From: Planctomycetota bacterium
Lineage (GTDB): Bacteria; Planctomycetota; Phycisphaerae; UBA1845
Length of the DNA stretch: 49,214 nucleotides
NCBI GenBank assembly: GCA_030616775.1
Contig: JAUWWQ010000031.1
Coordinates: forward strand, 1 to 49,214
Direction: 5' to 3'
Shown: positions 1 to 9,278 of the stretch, piece by piece
Position numbering within the stretch: position 1 is the stretch's first letter
How the letters are laid out: each line of letters begins with the position of its first letter
Made by a program: the position numbers and the translations under genes
Notes under the pieces: generated by a model
What the model saw: the letters and a program-made list of their open reading frames with translations, nothing else
What the model was told of the DNA's origin: nothing
The model's database searches: none

Positions 1-93
1 CCAAGCGGCAAGCTCACGCTGACCATCAGCGGAGCCGGCATGGTGAAAGAGAAACTGCTCGACATGCTCGACCGCCTACGACCGGCCGCGTGA
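1..93 (+). CDS. C-terminal fragment of an unidentified protein
   Basis: The reading frame is open from the first base and stops at TGA 91-93, giving about 30 residues that end in DMLDRLRPAA. The amphipathic ending (KEKLLDMLDRL) looks like a C-terminal helix. It lies in the same frame as the next gene, whose first ATG is only 18 nt beyond this stop. I do not recognise the family, and the body of the gene lies outside the window. Confidence 0.45.
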   Translation, partial: PSGKLTLTISGAGMVKEKLLDMLDRLRPAA

Positions 94-111
94 AGAACCC
101 CGACGAGATTT

Positions 112-1743
112 ATGCAACGTTGGGGTTACTGTTCCGTTTGCTGGGGTTATTCGCTCGACTGGCAACACGAGCTTTTTGGCAATATGGCCAGCGGTGATAC
201 GGTCAAAGTCGCATATGACAAGGCCATGGCAGCTTATTCCATGTGCGCCCCGACCGAGGGATGGTGCATGCGTTTTGCGGGCGATGAGAGCTTTGCCGTC
301 GTCCCGGTGGTGCAAAGGGGCATCTGCGGAAATATCCCCGATCCACCCGAGCCGGAGCAGCCGATCGCTGTTCCCAAGAACCGCTACATCTCCATGGTAC
401 CGGGGAATCCGGTGTGGCAGACGGCTTTGAGGGTCACCCTGACCAATTTACCGGCGCCGTTTGACGGACTTAACGGCACCAAGATGTGGATCGGCCAGCC
501 GCGGCAAGTCAGCGAGAACGCCGGCAAGATTGCCCACGAACCAGGCTGGCCGGACTTTATAAGCGCCAACCTGCAGTGCGAGCCATACTGCATGGACTGG
601 GACGCGGTGGGGCTGCTTCACGTTACCGATGACGAGATCATTCCCGGCGCTGTCTATGATGTGCAAACGATCGACTGCGGAGCCGATTTTGACAACGAGG
701 CCAGCTACTCGCCGCCGCTTACGATAACCACAAGCAAGTGGGGCGATCTGGTGGGGCGGTGTGCGGTCATTCCGTGCACGCCGCCGGATGGAGTCGTGAA
801 CGTCACCACGGATGTCACGGCGTGCGTCGACAAGTTCAAGAATTTGCCCAATGCGGTGATGAAGTCCAGGGCGGACATCGAGCCCAATTTCCCGGACTGG
901 CTGGTGAACATCGCAGACGTGACGTATGTCCTCGATGTGTTCCGCGGGTTTCCGTATCCGTTCGACGGGCCCGAAGGGTGCCCGCCGCCGCCGCCACACA
1001 TAGGAATGCATTCCAACAGCGGCTGCTTGCCAGGCAGTGAGGGAGACCTTGATTCGGGTACCGAGCCCTGCGTTGAAGATGATCAGATTGATCTTAAACC
1101 CGGTCCGGGCACGCTCGAATTAATCCACCGGAATGCCAGCTACAACTGCTGCCAGGACGACATCCTAGTCTCGTTGTCCATCGTCGGGAATGTGCTCCGG
1201 CTTACGGAAGAGGAAATCCCCCAAGGCGGGTACTGCGACTGCATATGCTGCTTTAACGTGGAGTCAACCGTGGTCGACCTAGCACCCGGCCAGTACACCG
1301 TGGAGTACTGCTGGTTGGATTACGAGATGGGAGCGCGTTGTCACGTCGAAGACGTTGTGATCCCGGAAGGAGAGCCGAGCATCGCAGCCTATTCCAACAG
1401 TGGATGCTTGGACCAAGGTTACCATAACAGTAGCCAGGAGCCTTGCGTGGAGCCGGATCGAATCGAGTTGGCCGTCGAGTCCGGGACGCTTCACGTGCTG
1501 CACAATGACGCGACGTACAACTGCTGTCCGGATGACATTGTGGTCTCTTTATCCGTCGAGGGCAATGTGATCAGGCTGACGGAGGAAGAGATTCTCACGA
1601 TACCATGCTTCTGTCTGTGTTGTTATAATGTAGATGCGACCGTTGTCGATCTGATTCCTGGCCCATACACTGTCGAATACTGCTGGTACGACTACGAAAC
1701 GGACGGAGAGAAGTGCCACCAGGAAGACATTGTGATTCCATAG
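112..1743 (+). CDS. Cys-rich secreted-type protein with dockerin-like segment and two tandem repeats; N-terminus probably missing
   Basis: A 543-residue product. Residues 1-70 (GYSLDWQHELFG, CMRFAGD, FAVVPVV) resemble, from memory, the inside of large secreted planctomycete proteins rather than a start. No signal peptide precedes them and no good ribosome site precedes ATG 112, so the gene has probably lost its 5' part or its start is wrong. Around residues 232-288 comes a dockerin-like or planctomycete-specific segment (DVTACVDKFKNLP, NIADVTYVLDVFRGFPYPF). The C-terminal half is two tandem Cys-rich repeats of about 121-127 residues sharing SNSGC, EPCVE, YNCC-DDI-VSLS, RLTEEEI, C-C-CC, YTVEYCW-DYE and CH-EDIVIP. 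The many paired cysteines suggest an extracytoplasmic, disulfide-stabilised location. Function unknown. Confidence 0.7.
   Translation: MQRWGYCSVCWGYSLDWQHELFGNMASGDTVKVAYDKAMAAYSMCAPTEGWCMRFAGDESFAVVPVVQRGICGNIPDPPEPEQPIAVPKNRYISMVPGNPVWQTALRVTLTNLPAPFDGLNGTKMWIGQPRQVSENAGKIAHEPGWPDFISANLQCEPYCMDWDAVGLLHVTDDEIIPGAVYDVQTIDCGADFDNEASYSPPLTITTSKWGDLVGRCAVIPCTPPDGVVNVTTDVTACVDKFKNLPNAVMKSRADIEPNFPDWLVNIADVTYVLDVFRGFPYPFDGPEGCPPPPPHIGMHSNSGCLPGSEGDLDSGTEPCVEDDQIDLKPGPGTLELIHRNASYNCCQDDILVSLSIVGNVLRLTEEEIPQGGYCDCICCFNVESTVVDLAPGQYTVEYCWLDYEMGARCHVEDVVIPEGEPSIAAYSNSGCLDQGYHNSSQEPCVEPDRIELAVESGTLHVLHNDATYNCCPDDIVVSLSVEGNVIRLTEEEILTIPCFCLCCYNVDATVVDLIPGPYTVEYCWYDYETDGEKCHQEDIVIP
997..1740 (+). repeat. 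Two tandem ~125-residue Cys-rich protein repeats
   Basis: Repeat 1 spans about 997-1377 and repeat 2 about 1378-1740, inside the Cys-rich gene. Both copies align end to end with conserved YNCC, TEEEI, YTVEYCW and EDIVIP/EDVVIP motifs and matching cysteine spacing. They clearly arose by intragenic duplication, although the DNA has diverged. Confidence 0.85.
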
Positions 1744-1873
1744 CAATCTGAGTTGCCTAAGACACAGAAATTGTGTCTGAGGTGTTTGCATTCTCTACCC
1801 AGACTATGGGCTGGATACCAGTTTCAAGATTCCAGACCGGATGATCCCCTTTGCCGACATTGGGCTGTCTGTG

Positions 1874-3442
1874 CTAGGGTGACTGCGGGATATTTGTGGG
1901 GATTCCTGCTGAACCTAGCCGTTCGAGGCGCCAAAGGTTTCGGTATGGCGAAAGGGCGAGACCCTGCACGGGTCGATACTTCCGTGTAAAGAACACCGGC
2001 CGGTCTTCCATGCCGCTACTCATAGTGAGCCAATGCCTCGGATCAGCGTTGATGATGTGGATATCGGAGCGCTTAGTGAGCACTTGTTGGGCGTATTGAA
2101 GGGGTGGCCAGGACCGCCAGTCCGTGCAAATGACGGCGTTTTTCGGTAATGTTCGCATGTCCAGCTCGGTCACGTAAGAGGTTGCGTCGGCTCTCTCACC
2201 GGTATGCCGGCGATTGGGAGCATCCGTCACAGTCACCACACACATGGCGGTCAAAAAAGCGACGGCAACAAACTCGCGCACCCGACCACACTGTTGTCCC
2301 AATAGGGGTGAGGCAGCTACGCCGCCAAGGACCGCAGCGGCGAACAATAGAGGGAGCAGGTCTGCGGACTGCCCGTGCACGCGATACGCGCATACGAATA
2401 CCACGCTGCCAATCACCATTCCCAGCAATAGGGAAGCGCTTGGTCGACACCGGCGGTACGTGATGACTACTCCAAGTACAACGGTGCAGCACGCGATTGC
2501 CAACGTGGGCTGGAGTTCGTGAGGCAGCAGTTCATACCGCAGCCAGCGAAGCTTGGACCTCAAACGGGGCCAGGAACTGCCCATGTACTTCCGAAACTGC
2601 TTCCCACTGATGTGCCAGGTGATACGCTCCAACTTGGCTTCCCAACCAGCCTTAGCATCCGGCAACACCTTCCACTGAAGATTATACTGCTCGATGTAGT
2701 TGTATGGAGCGTCCGGCCTGTCACGAAACCACAAGAAGCCCAGGGTGTACAACACCGGCAACGCAGCGCACAGTGCAGCCAGCGAAAGCGATGTGGCCCA
2801 TTGGCGCCATGAAGCTTCCCACTTTCTACGTGCCAACCACCACGCGATCAGAAAGAAAGGCAGCGTAAACAGGATGGGTGGTCGATTGGCCAACCCCACC
2901 CCAAATAATAACGCCGCGACAAGCAGGTCCCGACGTACCCCAAGTCGGGCGTACCGGATCAGCATGTACGCCGCGGCCACCAGGAAAGCAAGCGACGGCG
3001 CGTATACTTCGGGTGCCACCAGGTTTGACCACACTCGCGGGTGGGCGAGCAACACCAGAGACATTGCACTGGCCAGCCAGGCGTTTACTCCAAGCCGCAC
3101 CTGCACCAATATGCAAAGCCACAGGGCCACAATCCCCGAGAACAGACACGCAAGCGACACCAAGTACGCCGGGTCAACACCTGGAATCCGTGTGATCAAG
3201 TACCCCAGGGTCACGTATCCGCAGTAACCCGTCGGATGCATGATCCCGAAGGTTTCCGAAGCAAGCTGCAGATCTCCGAAATCATCGTAACAGATGCTCG
3301 GCGGCAACCGCGGCACCGTTGTCACGGCAGCGATCGTCAGAGCGCCTACTATGGCGATCCGGTCGATCCATGGAAGCTTGGGCCACGGCGGCCGATCGTC
3401 CGTGCTCGGCTGGGGCGACTCATCGTCGGGATCGTTGGGCAT
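1874..3442 (-). CDS. DUF2723-type polytopic glycosyltransferase (protein O-mannosyltransferase-like)
   Basis: A membrane protein of about 522 residues from ATG 3442; the frame stays open to a GTG at 3511. A short Pro/Asp-rich cytoplasmic N-terminus is followed by many hydrophobic segments. Motifs typical of DUF2723 are visible: an acidic loop after TM1 (YDDFGDLQLA), MHPTGYCGYVTLGYL, AHPRVWSNLVAPEVYAP, and GVGLANRPPILFTLPF. In this family, related to TMEM260/GT-C enzymes, the acidic residues after TM1 and the PEVY region are thought to bind lipid-linked sugar donors, so a surface glycan or protein glycosylation role is inferred. The C-terminal ~100 residues form a soluble domain (ICTDWRSWPPLQYAQ). 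It is convergent with the Cys-rich gene and divergent from the sulfotransferase. Confidence 0.75.
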   Translation of the reverse strand: MPNDPDDESPQPSTDDRPPWPKLPWIDRIAIVGALTIAAVTTVPRLPPSICYDDFGDLQLASETFGIMHPTGYCGYVTLGYLITRIPGVDPAYLVSLACLFSGIVALWLCILVQVRLGVNAWLASAMSLVLLAHPRVWSNLVAPEVYAPSLAFLVAAAYMLIRYARLGVRRDLLVAALLFGVGLANRPPILFTLPFFLIAWWLARRKWEASWRQWATSLSLAALCAALPVLYTLGFLWFRDRPDAPYNYIEQYNLQWKVLPDAKAGWEAKLERITWHISGKQFRKYMGSSWPRLRSKLRWLRYELLPHELQPTLAIACCTVVLGVVITYRRCRPSASLLLGMVIGSVVFVCAYRVHGQSADLLPLLFAAAVLGGVAASPLLGQQCGRVREFVAVAFLTAMCVVTVTDAPNRRHTGERADATSYVTELDMRTLPKNAVICTDWRSWPPLQYAQQVLTKRSDIHIINADPRHWLTMSSGMEDRPVFFTRKYRPVQGLALSPYRNLWRLERLGSAGIPTNIPQSP

Positions 3443-3549
3443 AGTGGCATGGTAGCGGGATCGGGTCAGGCTCGCCAACCCCGCAAGCATCTGCACGCTT
3501 GCACTGAACACAACTTACGTTAGATTGCGAGGAATGACGGTAGACAGCG

Positions 3550-4536
3550 ATGCGCCCTGCCGGTCACCGTGGGTCAAAGCCTGAATGGGCCGAACCTGAG
3601 TTGGAAAGCGCACTTGGAAACCCTGTCTTCATTCTCGGCCTGCATCGCTCAGGCACGACCCTGCTCTATGAGATGCTCGCCGCCAGCGGCTGCTTCAACA
3701 TCATCACCGCAAGACACGTAATCTGCTTCGACGAGCTGCGCAACGGGTATGTTGACCGAGAGAGGTCCCGTTCCCGGTCTCGGGAGCGTTTTGCCCGGCT
3801 CGGATTGTCGAGTCGCGGCGTAGACATTGTGGATGTGGGCCCGGACACGCCGGAAGAATACGGCTTTATTCTGGACAACCTTCATGCCGGAATTTCGATT
3901 ACCAAACGGCACTTCCATGTGTTCCGATCCATCTGCGAGGTGATCCAAAGCGACTACGGGTGCGACCGGCCACTCCTGTTGAAGAACCCCTGGGATTTCG
4001 GTCATGGCCGGCTCATCAAGACGCTCATCCCGGATGCCAGAATCGTCTACATCCATCGCAATCCATTCCACGTGCTCAGCTCGCTGTATCGAATCGTCGT
4101 GACAGCTACCATACAACGCGATGCGTATCTTTCCATGTTGAGTGATCGCTACGCCTCGCTGACCGAGAGCGAGTTCCCCTGGCGGGCTCTGCAACGGCTC
4201 GGGGCCGCGAAAGGCGGCCTTCTTGCAAAAGGGCTGATTCACCAGGCCGCGCGGTCCGCTTCGGGCTACTTGAAGAGCGTTCGGACGAGCCCCGCCGGCG
4301 GTCGGATTGACGTTCGATACGAGACTCTCTGCCGGCAGCCACACGAGACGATGGCCGCGATCCTCGAGTTTCTCGGAGTCAACGGTGTGCAAGTGGACTA
4401 CCGCGCGATGATCGGCGCCCATACCTCGCGAGTAGTGCCGGAAATCGTCCGTGAACGCGATCTGGTGCTCGGAAAGCTGTCCGACTACGCCTCAGCCGTC
4501 GGGTACGATTTGTCGAAACTGGCAGCGCCCTTTTAG
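3550..4536 (+). CDS. Sulfotransferase family protein
   Basis: A 328-residue PAPS-dependent sulfotransferase-like protein. The 5'-phosphosulfate-binding loop is GLHRSGTTLLYEML near residues 30-45, and the 3'-phosphate-binding region is RIVYIHRNPFHVLSSLYRI near residue 160, preceded by LLLKNPWDFGHG. These are hallmarks of the Sulfotransfer_3 group. The acceptor cannot be predicted; a surface glycan or lipid is plausible given the glycosyltransferase upstream and acyltransferase downstream. The start is uncertain: ATG 3550 has a weak ribosome site, and a nearby ATG at 3534 in another frame soon meets a stop. It ends 33 nt before the acyltransferase and is probably cotranscribed with it. Confidence 0.85.
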   Translation: MRPAGHRGSKPEWAEPELESALGNPVFILGLHRSGTTLLYEMLAASGCFNIITARHVICFDELRNGYVDRERSRSRSRERFARLGLSSRGVDIVDVGPDTPEEYGFILDNLHAGISITKRHFHVFRSICEVIQSDYGCDRPLLLKNPWDFGHGRLIKTLIPDARIVYIHRNPFHVLSSLYRIVVTATIQRDAYLSMLSDRYASLTESEFPWRALQRLGAAKGGLLAKGLIHQAARSASGYLKSVRTSPAGGRIDVRYETLCRQPHETMAAILEFLGVNGVQVDYRAMIGAHTSRVVPEIVRERDLVLGKLSDYASAVGYDLSKLAAPF

Positions 4537-4569
4537 CCGGCGCTTCGATCGTCAGCGAGAGAAACCCGC

Positions 4570-5244
4570 GTGAATCAAACCAAGCGGCTGTTCTACAACG
4601 CCTTTGTCTCATCCATCAGGCTGTATCAGAGACTCTTTCTGGACCTTCAAGTGTGGGGCCGACAGCACATCCCCCCGGGCCCGAAGATCTACGTGCAGAA
4701 CCATATCACCTCGACCGATCCTTACTGGGTCTTGCCGATCCTTCCCGAACCGGTCCACGTTATCATCGGACCGGGGTACCAGTCAAAGGTCGTGGCCCGG
4801 GTCCTGGACTACTTCGAGCAGATCAACGCCACGCCCCGGCATCGCAAGACAGTAGTGGATGACGCGGTCAAATACCTCAAACGCGGCGAGTCTATATACA
4901 CCGCACCGGAAGGGGATGTGCAAGAGACCTTCCGTTTAGGGCGGTTCTATCCCGGTGTCGCCAAAATATACCGCAAGATTCAGGTCCCCATCATACCTAT
5001 CGCGTTACTTGCCCCGCGCAGGGCGATGAAGGAATTCCCGCGCTTGAAGATGATCGTCGAAGGTCATGTCTATCGATGCGTGATGGTCCTTGGCGGGCCC
5101 TTCTGTGTGAATATCGGCGAACCCTTCCTTCCCGACCTGCACCACGGTGATGAGACGAAAGACAACCAGCGCATCATGGACGAACTCAAAGAACGCATAA
5201 GGTGGCTTGTAGAGGACGTCCGGGTCAATAGATCTTGGCTGTAA
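4570..5244 (+). CDS. 1-acyl-sn-glycerol-3-phosphate acyltransferase-like protein (PlsC family)
   Basis: A 224-residue protein starting at GTG. It carries the acyltransferase motif NHITSTDP (HxxxxD catalytic pair) near residue 42, and a second block TAPEGDVQETFRLG near residue 115, corresponding to the EGTR-like substrate-binding motif. Family members transfer an acyl chain from acyl-ACP or acyl-CoA to lysophosphatidate or related acceptors at the inner membrane. There is no strong TM segment, as in many peripheral PlsC-like proteins. The sulfotransferase just upstream suggests a lipid or lipoglycan modification unit, which is an inference. A lysophospholipid or ornithine-lipid acyltransferase is an alternative. 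Confidence 0.85.
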   Translation: MNQTKRLFYNAFVSSIRLYQRLFLDLQVWGRQHIPPGPKIYVQNHITSTDPYWVLPILPEPVHVIIGPGYQSKVVARVLDYFEQINATPRHRKTVVDDAVKYLKRGESIYTAPEGDVQETFRLGRFYPGVAKIYRKIQVPIIPIALLAPRRAMKEFPRLKMIVEGHVYRCVMVLGGPFCVNIGEPFLPDLHHGDETKDNQRIMDELKERIRWLVEDVRVNRSWL

Positions 5245-5341
5245 ACGCATTGGAGGTGATTCTGAATACCGTGTCGAAGTGCGCCGACCCACCACCCGCA
5301 CTGTGGCCTTGGCGCGCCGCCGCTGATATCTCTCGGATGAT

Positions 5342-6973
5342 TCAGATGGGGCACACCAATTTGCCGAGACGCTCTGTGAGCCTCAGATTCTCCGCATAGT
5401 CCACCCGGCAGTCGATGAGTGTGGGCCTGCCCGACGCAAATGCCGTATTCATGGCCGGGGCGAGCTCGTCCGCAGCTTCAATTCGAACACCTTCCCAGTC
5501 GAAGCTGCGTGCCAGCAACACGAAGTCGGGATTGCCAAAGTCGACATGCGATGATCGGCCGAAGTGAATCTCTTGCTTCCATTTGATCATACCGTATGTA
5601 CCGTCGTTGAATATCAGACAGACCACCGGGGCACCGACCCGCGTCGCGGTCTCCATCTCTTGACAGTTCATGAGAAAGCCCCCATCGCCGCACGCAGCCA
5701 GGATTCGACGCTCAGGGTACAGCAACTTCGCGCCGATCGCGCCGGGCAGGGCGATGCCCATACTTGCAAAGCCGTTGGAGATAAGGCAGGTGTTCGGCTC
5801 CAGCGCCGGATACATCCGGGCGATCCACATCTTGTGCGCCCCGACGTCCGAGATCACGATGTCGTTGGGGCCCATTACCCTGCGAATATCGTGGATCATC
5901 CGCTGGGGCTTCATCGGGAACGCGCGATCGTCGGCCAGTTCACTCAGCTCATCGAGAATGGCCCGGCGCAGGGTGTGGACAGCCTCGTCCTCGCGGCAAG
6001 TCACCGTCTCTGCCAGCTCGTCAAGCGTCTGACAGATGCCCGCTTCGATGCCGACTGTGACAGTGTAATGTGCATCTACCTCGGCCGGGGTGCGGTCGAT
6101 GTGGATAATCTTCTTGTCCCTGCCGGGATTCCACGTCTGAGGATGGTACTCCACCATGTCGTACCCGATGCACAGGACGACGTCCGCCCGGTCCAGCCCG
6201 CAGCTCACCATGTCTTTGGTCTGTAAGCCGACCGCCAGCAGCGACAGTTCGTTGGTATAGGGCAGCACGCCCTTGGCCATGAAGGTGTGTGCGCAGGGAA
6301 TGTGCGTCTTGTCGACGAACCGCCGCAACGCATCGGACGCACCGTTTCGGATGAGGCCGTTGCCCGCGATGATAAGGGGAAATCGTGCCGCGTTGATGAC
6401 CTCGGTGGCGCGTTTGAGTTGCGATGACAGCGGCTCGGAATCCTTGGGTTGTTGGACCGGCAGGGGTTCCCCCTCCGCCTCGGAGCCCGCGACATCCTCG
6501 GGGAAATCGATGTGGGTGGCCCCGAACTTTTCCGTCTGGGCAACCTTGAACGCCTTGCGGACCACCTCGGGAATGATCTGGGGCGTGGTCACCTGTGCAT
6601 TGTATTTGGTCATCGGGCGAAACAGGGCGACCAGGTCCATTGCCTGATGTGATTCCTTGTGTAGTCGGCTGATCCCTCCTTGACCGGTGACAGCTACGAC
6701 CGGAGCGTGGTCCATATTGGCATCGGCGACACCCGTTACCAGATTGGTGGCCCCCGGCCCGAGCGTGGCCAGACACACCGAAGCCTTGCCGGTGAGCCGC
6801 CCTTGCACGTCGCACATGAACGCCGCACCCTGCTCGTGCCGGGTCTGGATGAACTTCAGGTCACTGTCGAGCAGGGCATCCATGATGTCCAGGTTCTCCT
6901 CGCCCGGCAGGCCGAAGATAAATGGGACGCCCTCGTTCTCCAGACACCTCACGAACAGTTCAGCAGCCCTCAT
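5342..6973 (-). CDS. alsS: Acetolactate synthase, catabolic (AlsS-like) thiamine-diphosphate enzyme
   Basis: A 543-residue enzyme that condenses two pyruvates to acetolactate with CO2 release. The N-terminal ThDP-binding domain holds the catalytic glutamate in TRHEQGAAFM (about residue 47) and GPGATNLVTG. The middle domain runs from about 190 to 330. The C-terminal pyrophosphate domain carries the GDGGFLMNCQEMETA metal-binding motif (GDG...N) and a tail (VDYAENLRLTERLG) like AlsS. The start has a strong AGGAGG. No regulatory small subunit is adjacent, which favours the catabolic acetoin-type enzyme or an unspecific 2-oxoacid lyase over the biosynthetic IlvB. It is transcribed alone, away from the 498-bp gap to its right. 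Confidence 0.88.
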   Translation of the reverse strand: MRAAELFVRCLENEGVPFIFGLPGEENLDIMDALLDSDLKFIQTRHEQGAAFMCDVQGRLTGKASVCLATLGPGATNLVTGVADANMDHAPVVAVTGQGGISRLHKESHQAMDLVALFRPMTKYNAQVTTPQIIPEVVRKAFKVAQTEKFGATHIDFPEDVAGSEAEGEPLPVQQPKDSEPLSSQLKRATEVINAARFPLIIAGNGLIRNGASDALRRFVDKTHIPCAHTFMAKGVLPYTNELSLLAVGLQTKDMVSCGLDRADVVLCIGYDMVEYHPQTWNPGRDKKIIHIDRTPAEVDAHYTVTVGIEAGICQTLDELAETVTCREDEAVHTLRRAILDELSELADDRAFPMKPQRMIHDIRRVMGPNDIVISDVGAHKMWIARMYPALEPNTCLISNGFASMGIALPGAIGAKLLYPERRILAACGDGGFLMNCQEMETATRVGAPVVCLIFNDGTYGMIKWKQEIHFGRSSHVDFGNPDFVLLARSFDWEGVRIEAADELAPAMNTAFASGRPTLIDCRVDYAENLRLTERLGKLVCPI

Positions 6974-7471
6974 GGCAGACCTCCTGGTTGCAGCAATCGA
7001 TCACGGCCCAAGCGATCAGATACGTCTCGTCGCAGGATTATAGACCTGAGGTTCGGAGTGCAAAGGCCAAACATCCAAACCCAAAGCCAGGGCGCCGGGA
7101 GCGAAAACTCATGGCCAGCCTTCCGGGCTGAGAAATGCAGCGCGCGTTCCTGGTAAACCACAGAACACAGGGAAACGATCTTGCCCAGCGGCTTGACCAC
7201 CCCGTTCGGTTCTTGCCAGGTGCGCTCGCCGATGACACGCCAAGTCGGTGATTAGTCGGCTAATACCCGGACGAGACAACGTCAGACGCAGCCGGCTGGG
7301 GCCACGTCTTGACGGCGGGTCGTGCTGCCTCTCCAATGGCCGCCGTGCGGCTGATGAGACTCGCCGCTGAGAATCCCACCTGGGGAATGGCGAATTAGGG
7401 ATGAGGAGAGCCGGACCGGCTTCTTCGCTATTGTTAGCTCACTATTCGCCAGTTGAGGGCAACACAGAACG
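6974..7471. other. Intergenic region between divergent genes (498 bp)
   Basis: The gap separates the minus-strand alsS from the plus-strand gene at 7472. No convincing ORF is present. A perfect 13-bp palindrome (AGCCGG-A-CCGGCT, 7409-7421) lies about 50 bp before the plus-strand gene and could be an operator or half of a repeat element. No consensus promoter is clear. Confidence 0.5.
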
Positions 7472-8035
7472 ATGGCCCAGCAACGAGAGGTTGAGGCAAG
7501 GACAGGTCGTTGCGCCACCACCGGTCGAGTGTTCGAGGAGGGTGAGGAGTTCTACACCGTCCTCTTCGAAGACGGTGAATCGTTCACCCGGGCCGATTAC
7601 TGCCTGGAAGCCTGGCAAGGGCCCCCCGAGGGGGCCTACTGTCACTTCAAGACCCGCATCCCTGTAAGAGAAAAACAGAAGAAGCTGCTCGTCGATCAGG
7701 AATTGCTCGTCAATTTCTTCGAGCGGCTGGCTGACGAGACCGAGCCGGTCCGTGTGCAGTTCAGGTTTGTGCTGGCGCTTATCCTCATGCGCAAGCGCCT
7801 ATTGCGTTACGAAGGCTCCAGCGTCGAAGACGGTGTTGAGACCTGGCGGATGACACGGACACGAACTCAGTCGGTCCACCGGGTCGTCAATCCTCAACTC
7901 ACCGATGAGCAAATCGAGGGAGTCAGTGAGCAACTCAGTGCCGTCCTGCACAGTGACATGGGCGAATGGGCAATCGCACACGACGAGACCGGTTCGCCGT
8001 ATCCAGAATCGGATGAAGACCGGGAAGAGCAATGA
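7472..8035 (+). CDS. Conserved hypothetical protein (planctomycete-type)
   Basis: A 187-residue soluble protein. The N-terminus holds GRCATTGRVFEEGEEFYTVL, with the first half of a possible metal knuckle (CxxTGR), then DYCLEAWQGPPEGAYCHFK. The central part is helical (NFFERLADETEPVRVQFRF, LALILMRKRLLRYE). The C-terminal part has VNPQLTDEQIEGVSEQL. From memory the same arrangement recurs as a conserved hypothetical in planctomycete genomes, but I know no function. It overlaps the next gene by 4 nt (ATGA), indicating translational coupling. Confidence 0.8.
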   Translation: MAQQREVEARTGRCATTGRVFEEGEEFYTVLFEDGESFTRADYCLEAWQGPPEGAYCHFKTRIPVREKQKKLLVDQELLVNFFERLADETEPVRVQFRFVLALILMRKRLLRYEGSSVEDGVETWRMTRTRTQSVHRVVNPQLTDEQIEGVSEQLSAVLHSDMGEWAIAHDETGSPYPESDEDREEQ

Positions 8036-8994
8036 GAAGGATCGATCGATGGCCTGCTCACGCGGGGCGGCATATTGACGTTTGCCAGAGTACATCTTGC
8101 GGGGACATGTTGGCGCGTTGGTCCGGCGGACAACGTCACAGGCACGCGGCTGTGCCGCTCCCGACTAGCTCCGACTGCGTAACCCGATCCGCCCTTCTGT
8201 TTAGCGCTGTAGCAGTGGTGTTGAGCGGCTGTCATCCCCGTCCCGAGCGATTTCCACTCGAGCCGATCCCCATGCGTAACGCGATCCAAATCGTCAATGA
8301 GAACACCGGGGAGGTTGCGGGAACGCTTCGGGCGTCGGGTTTTGTGGATGGCCGCTTCGTCCTTCCCGACGGTCGGAGGGGCAGCTACCACCTCGATGGT
8401 ATACTGTTCTATCTTGCACCCATCTATGTCCGGTTCGACTTAAAGAGCTTCGGGGATCGGAAGTTCCTGTTCGGATCCAACGCGGACTACTACTGGTATT
8501 ACGACAGAGAGGCCGATACCTATCAATGCGGCCGCCATGGTGTGGACGATGAGCTTTCGCCGGATATCCCGATTTCACCGGAGCAGATCGTCGACGCGTT
8601 GGGCTTGACGCCGATCCCAACCGAAGTGTCAGTCGCCGGGCAATCCCAGGCGGTTCAGCGCATTGTGCACGAATACCAGCAGATTCTCTTTATTGTGCAC
8701 GACGACGAGAACCACGTCAGGCTGCAGAAAGAATACTGGCTCGACCGCTACTGGCCTCGGCTCGTTCGCCGCGTCATCTTTCGCGATGCCGACGGCGTGG
8801 TTGAGATGGAGTCGAAGCTGGACAATTACAGACCCGTCACACCCGGGGGACTGCTTCTTCCACAGGAGATGACGGCAGCCTGGCCCAAAACGGGCGCACA
8901 GATGCGATTCCGCGTCCGCAAATGGCAACTGGTGGAAGGTGTCGGCCCGGAGAGTCTTCAGTTCACCGCACCAGGCGTATGCGGTGACCAGTAA
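8032..8994 (+). CDS. Putative lipoprotein, conserved hypothetical
   Basis: A product of up to 320 residues. A lipobox-like sequence AVVLSGC sits after a hydrophobic stretch (ALLFSAVAVVLSGC), so the mature protein would begin at Cys 67 counted from ATG 8032. Because a 66-residue leader is long, ATG 8107 (41-residue leader) may be the real start; the ATGA overlap and GGAAGAG favour 8032. The mature part is rich in beta-strand patterns and tyrosines (NADYYWYYDREADTYQCG) and ends in RFRVRKWQLVEG, broadly like LolA/LppX-type lipid-binding periplasmic folds, though this is only an impression. It is cotranscribed with the preceding conserved hypothetical. Confidence 0.75.
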   Translation: MRRIDRWPAHAGRHIDVCQSTSCGDMLARWSGGQRHRHAAVPLPTSSDCVTRSALLFSAVAVVLSGCHPRPERFPLEPIPMRNAIQIVNENTGEVAGTLRASGFVDGRFVLPDGRRGSYHLDGILFYLAPIYVRFDLKSFGDRKFLFGSNADYYWYYDREADTYQCGRHGVDDELSPDIPISPEQIVDALGLTPIPTEVSVAGQSQAVQRIVHEYQQILFIVHDDENHVRLQKEYWLDRYWPRLVRRVIFRDADGVVEMESKLDNYRPVTPGGLLLPQEMTAAWPKTGAQMRFRVRKWQLVEGVGPESLQFTAPGVCGDQ

Positions 8995-9278
8995 ACCGTG
9001 CCGTCGCTGGACACTCCCACAGTCGGGCCACATCGTGCTGGTTGGGCTGTCGCCGGCCTGCTACCACGATACCCAGTGCGCAACCTATTGTATCACAATA
9101 CGTTACAGCTGAACCCTAACGGCTGCGCCATACAGTAGCCGCTGTCCGATATTGGCCTGCCCGATAAGTTCAGCTAACCGGTCGCTGGTCCGATGTTTCT
9201 TTGGGACGTGCCCGCAGCCTGCGCGCTGCGTGTGCAAGACGCTGTAATTCCGATTCCTCTCGTCGAGGTGTGGACACG

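Noticed and set aside
1753-1989. 78-residue plus-strand frame between the Cys-rich gene and the DUF2723 gene
   Set aside because: Runs into the antisense end of a better-supported gene and has no motif.
3649-4422. 257-residue minus-strand frame inside the sulfotransferase gene
   Set aside because: Shadow of a gene with clear PAPS-binding motifs.
6021-6815. 264-residue minus-strand frame within alsS in another frame
   Set aside because: Arg/Gly/His-rich composition typical of a shifted frame; alsS motifs are uninterrupted.
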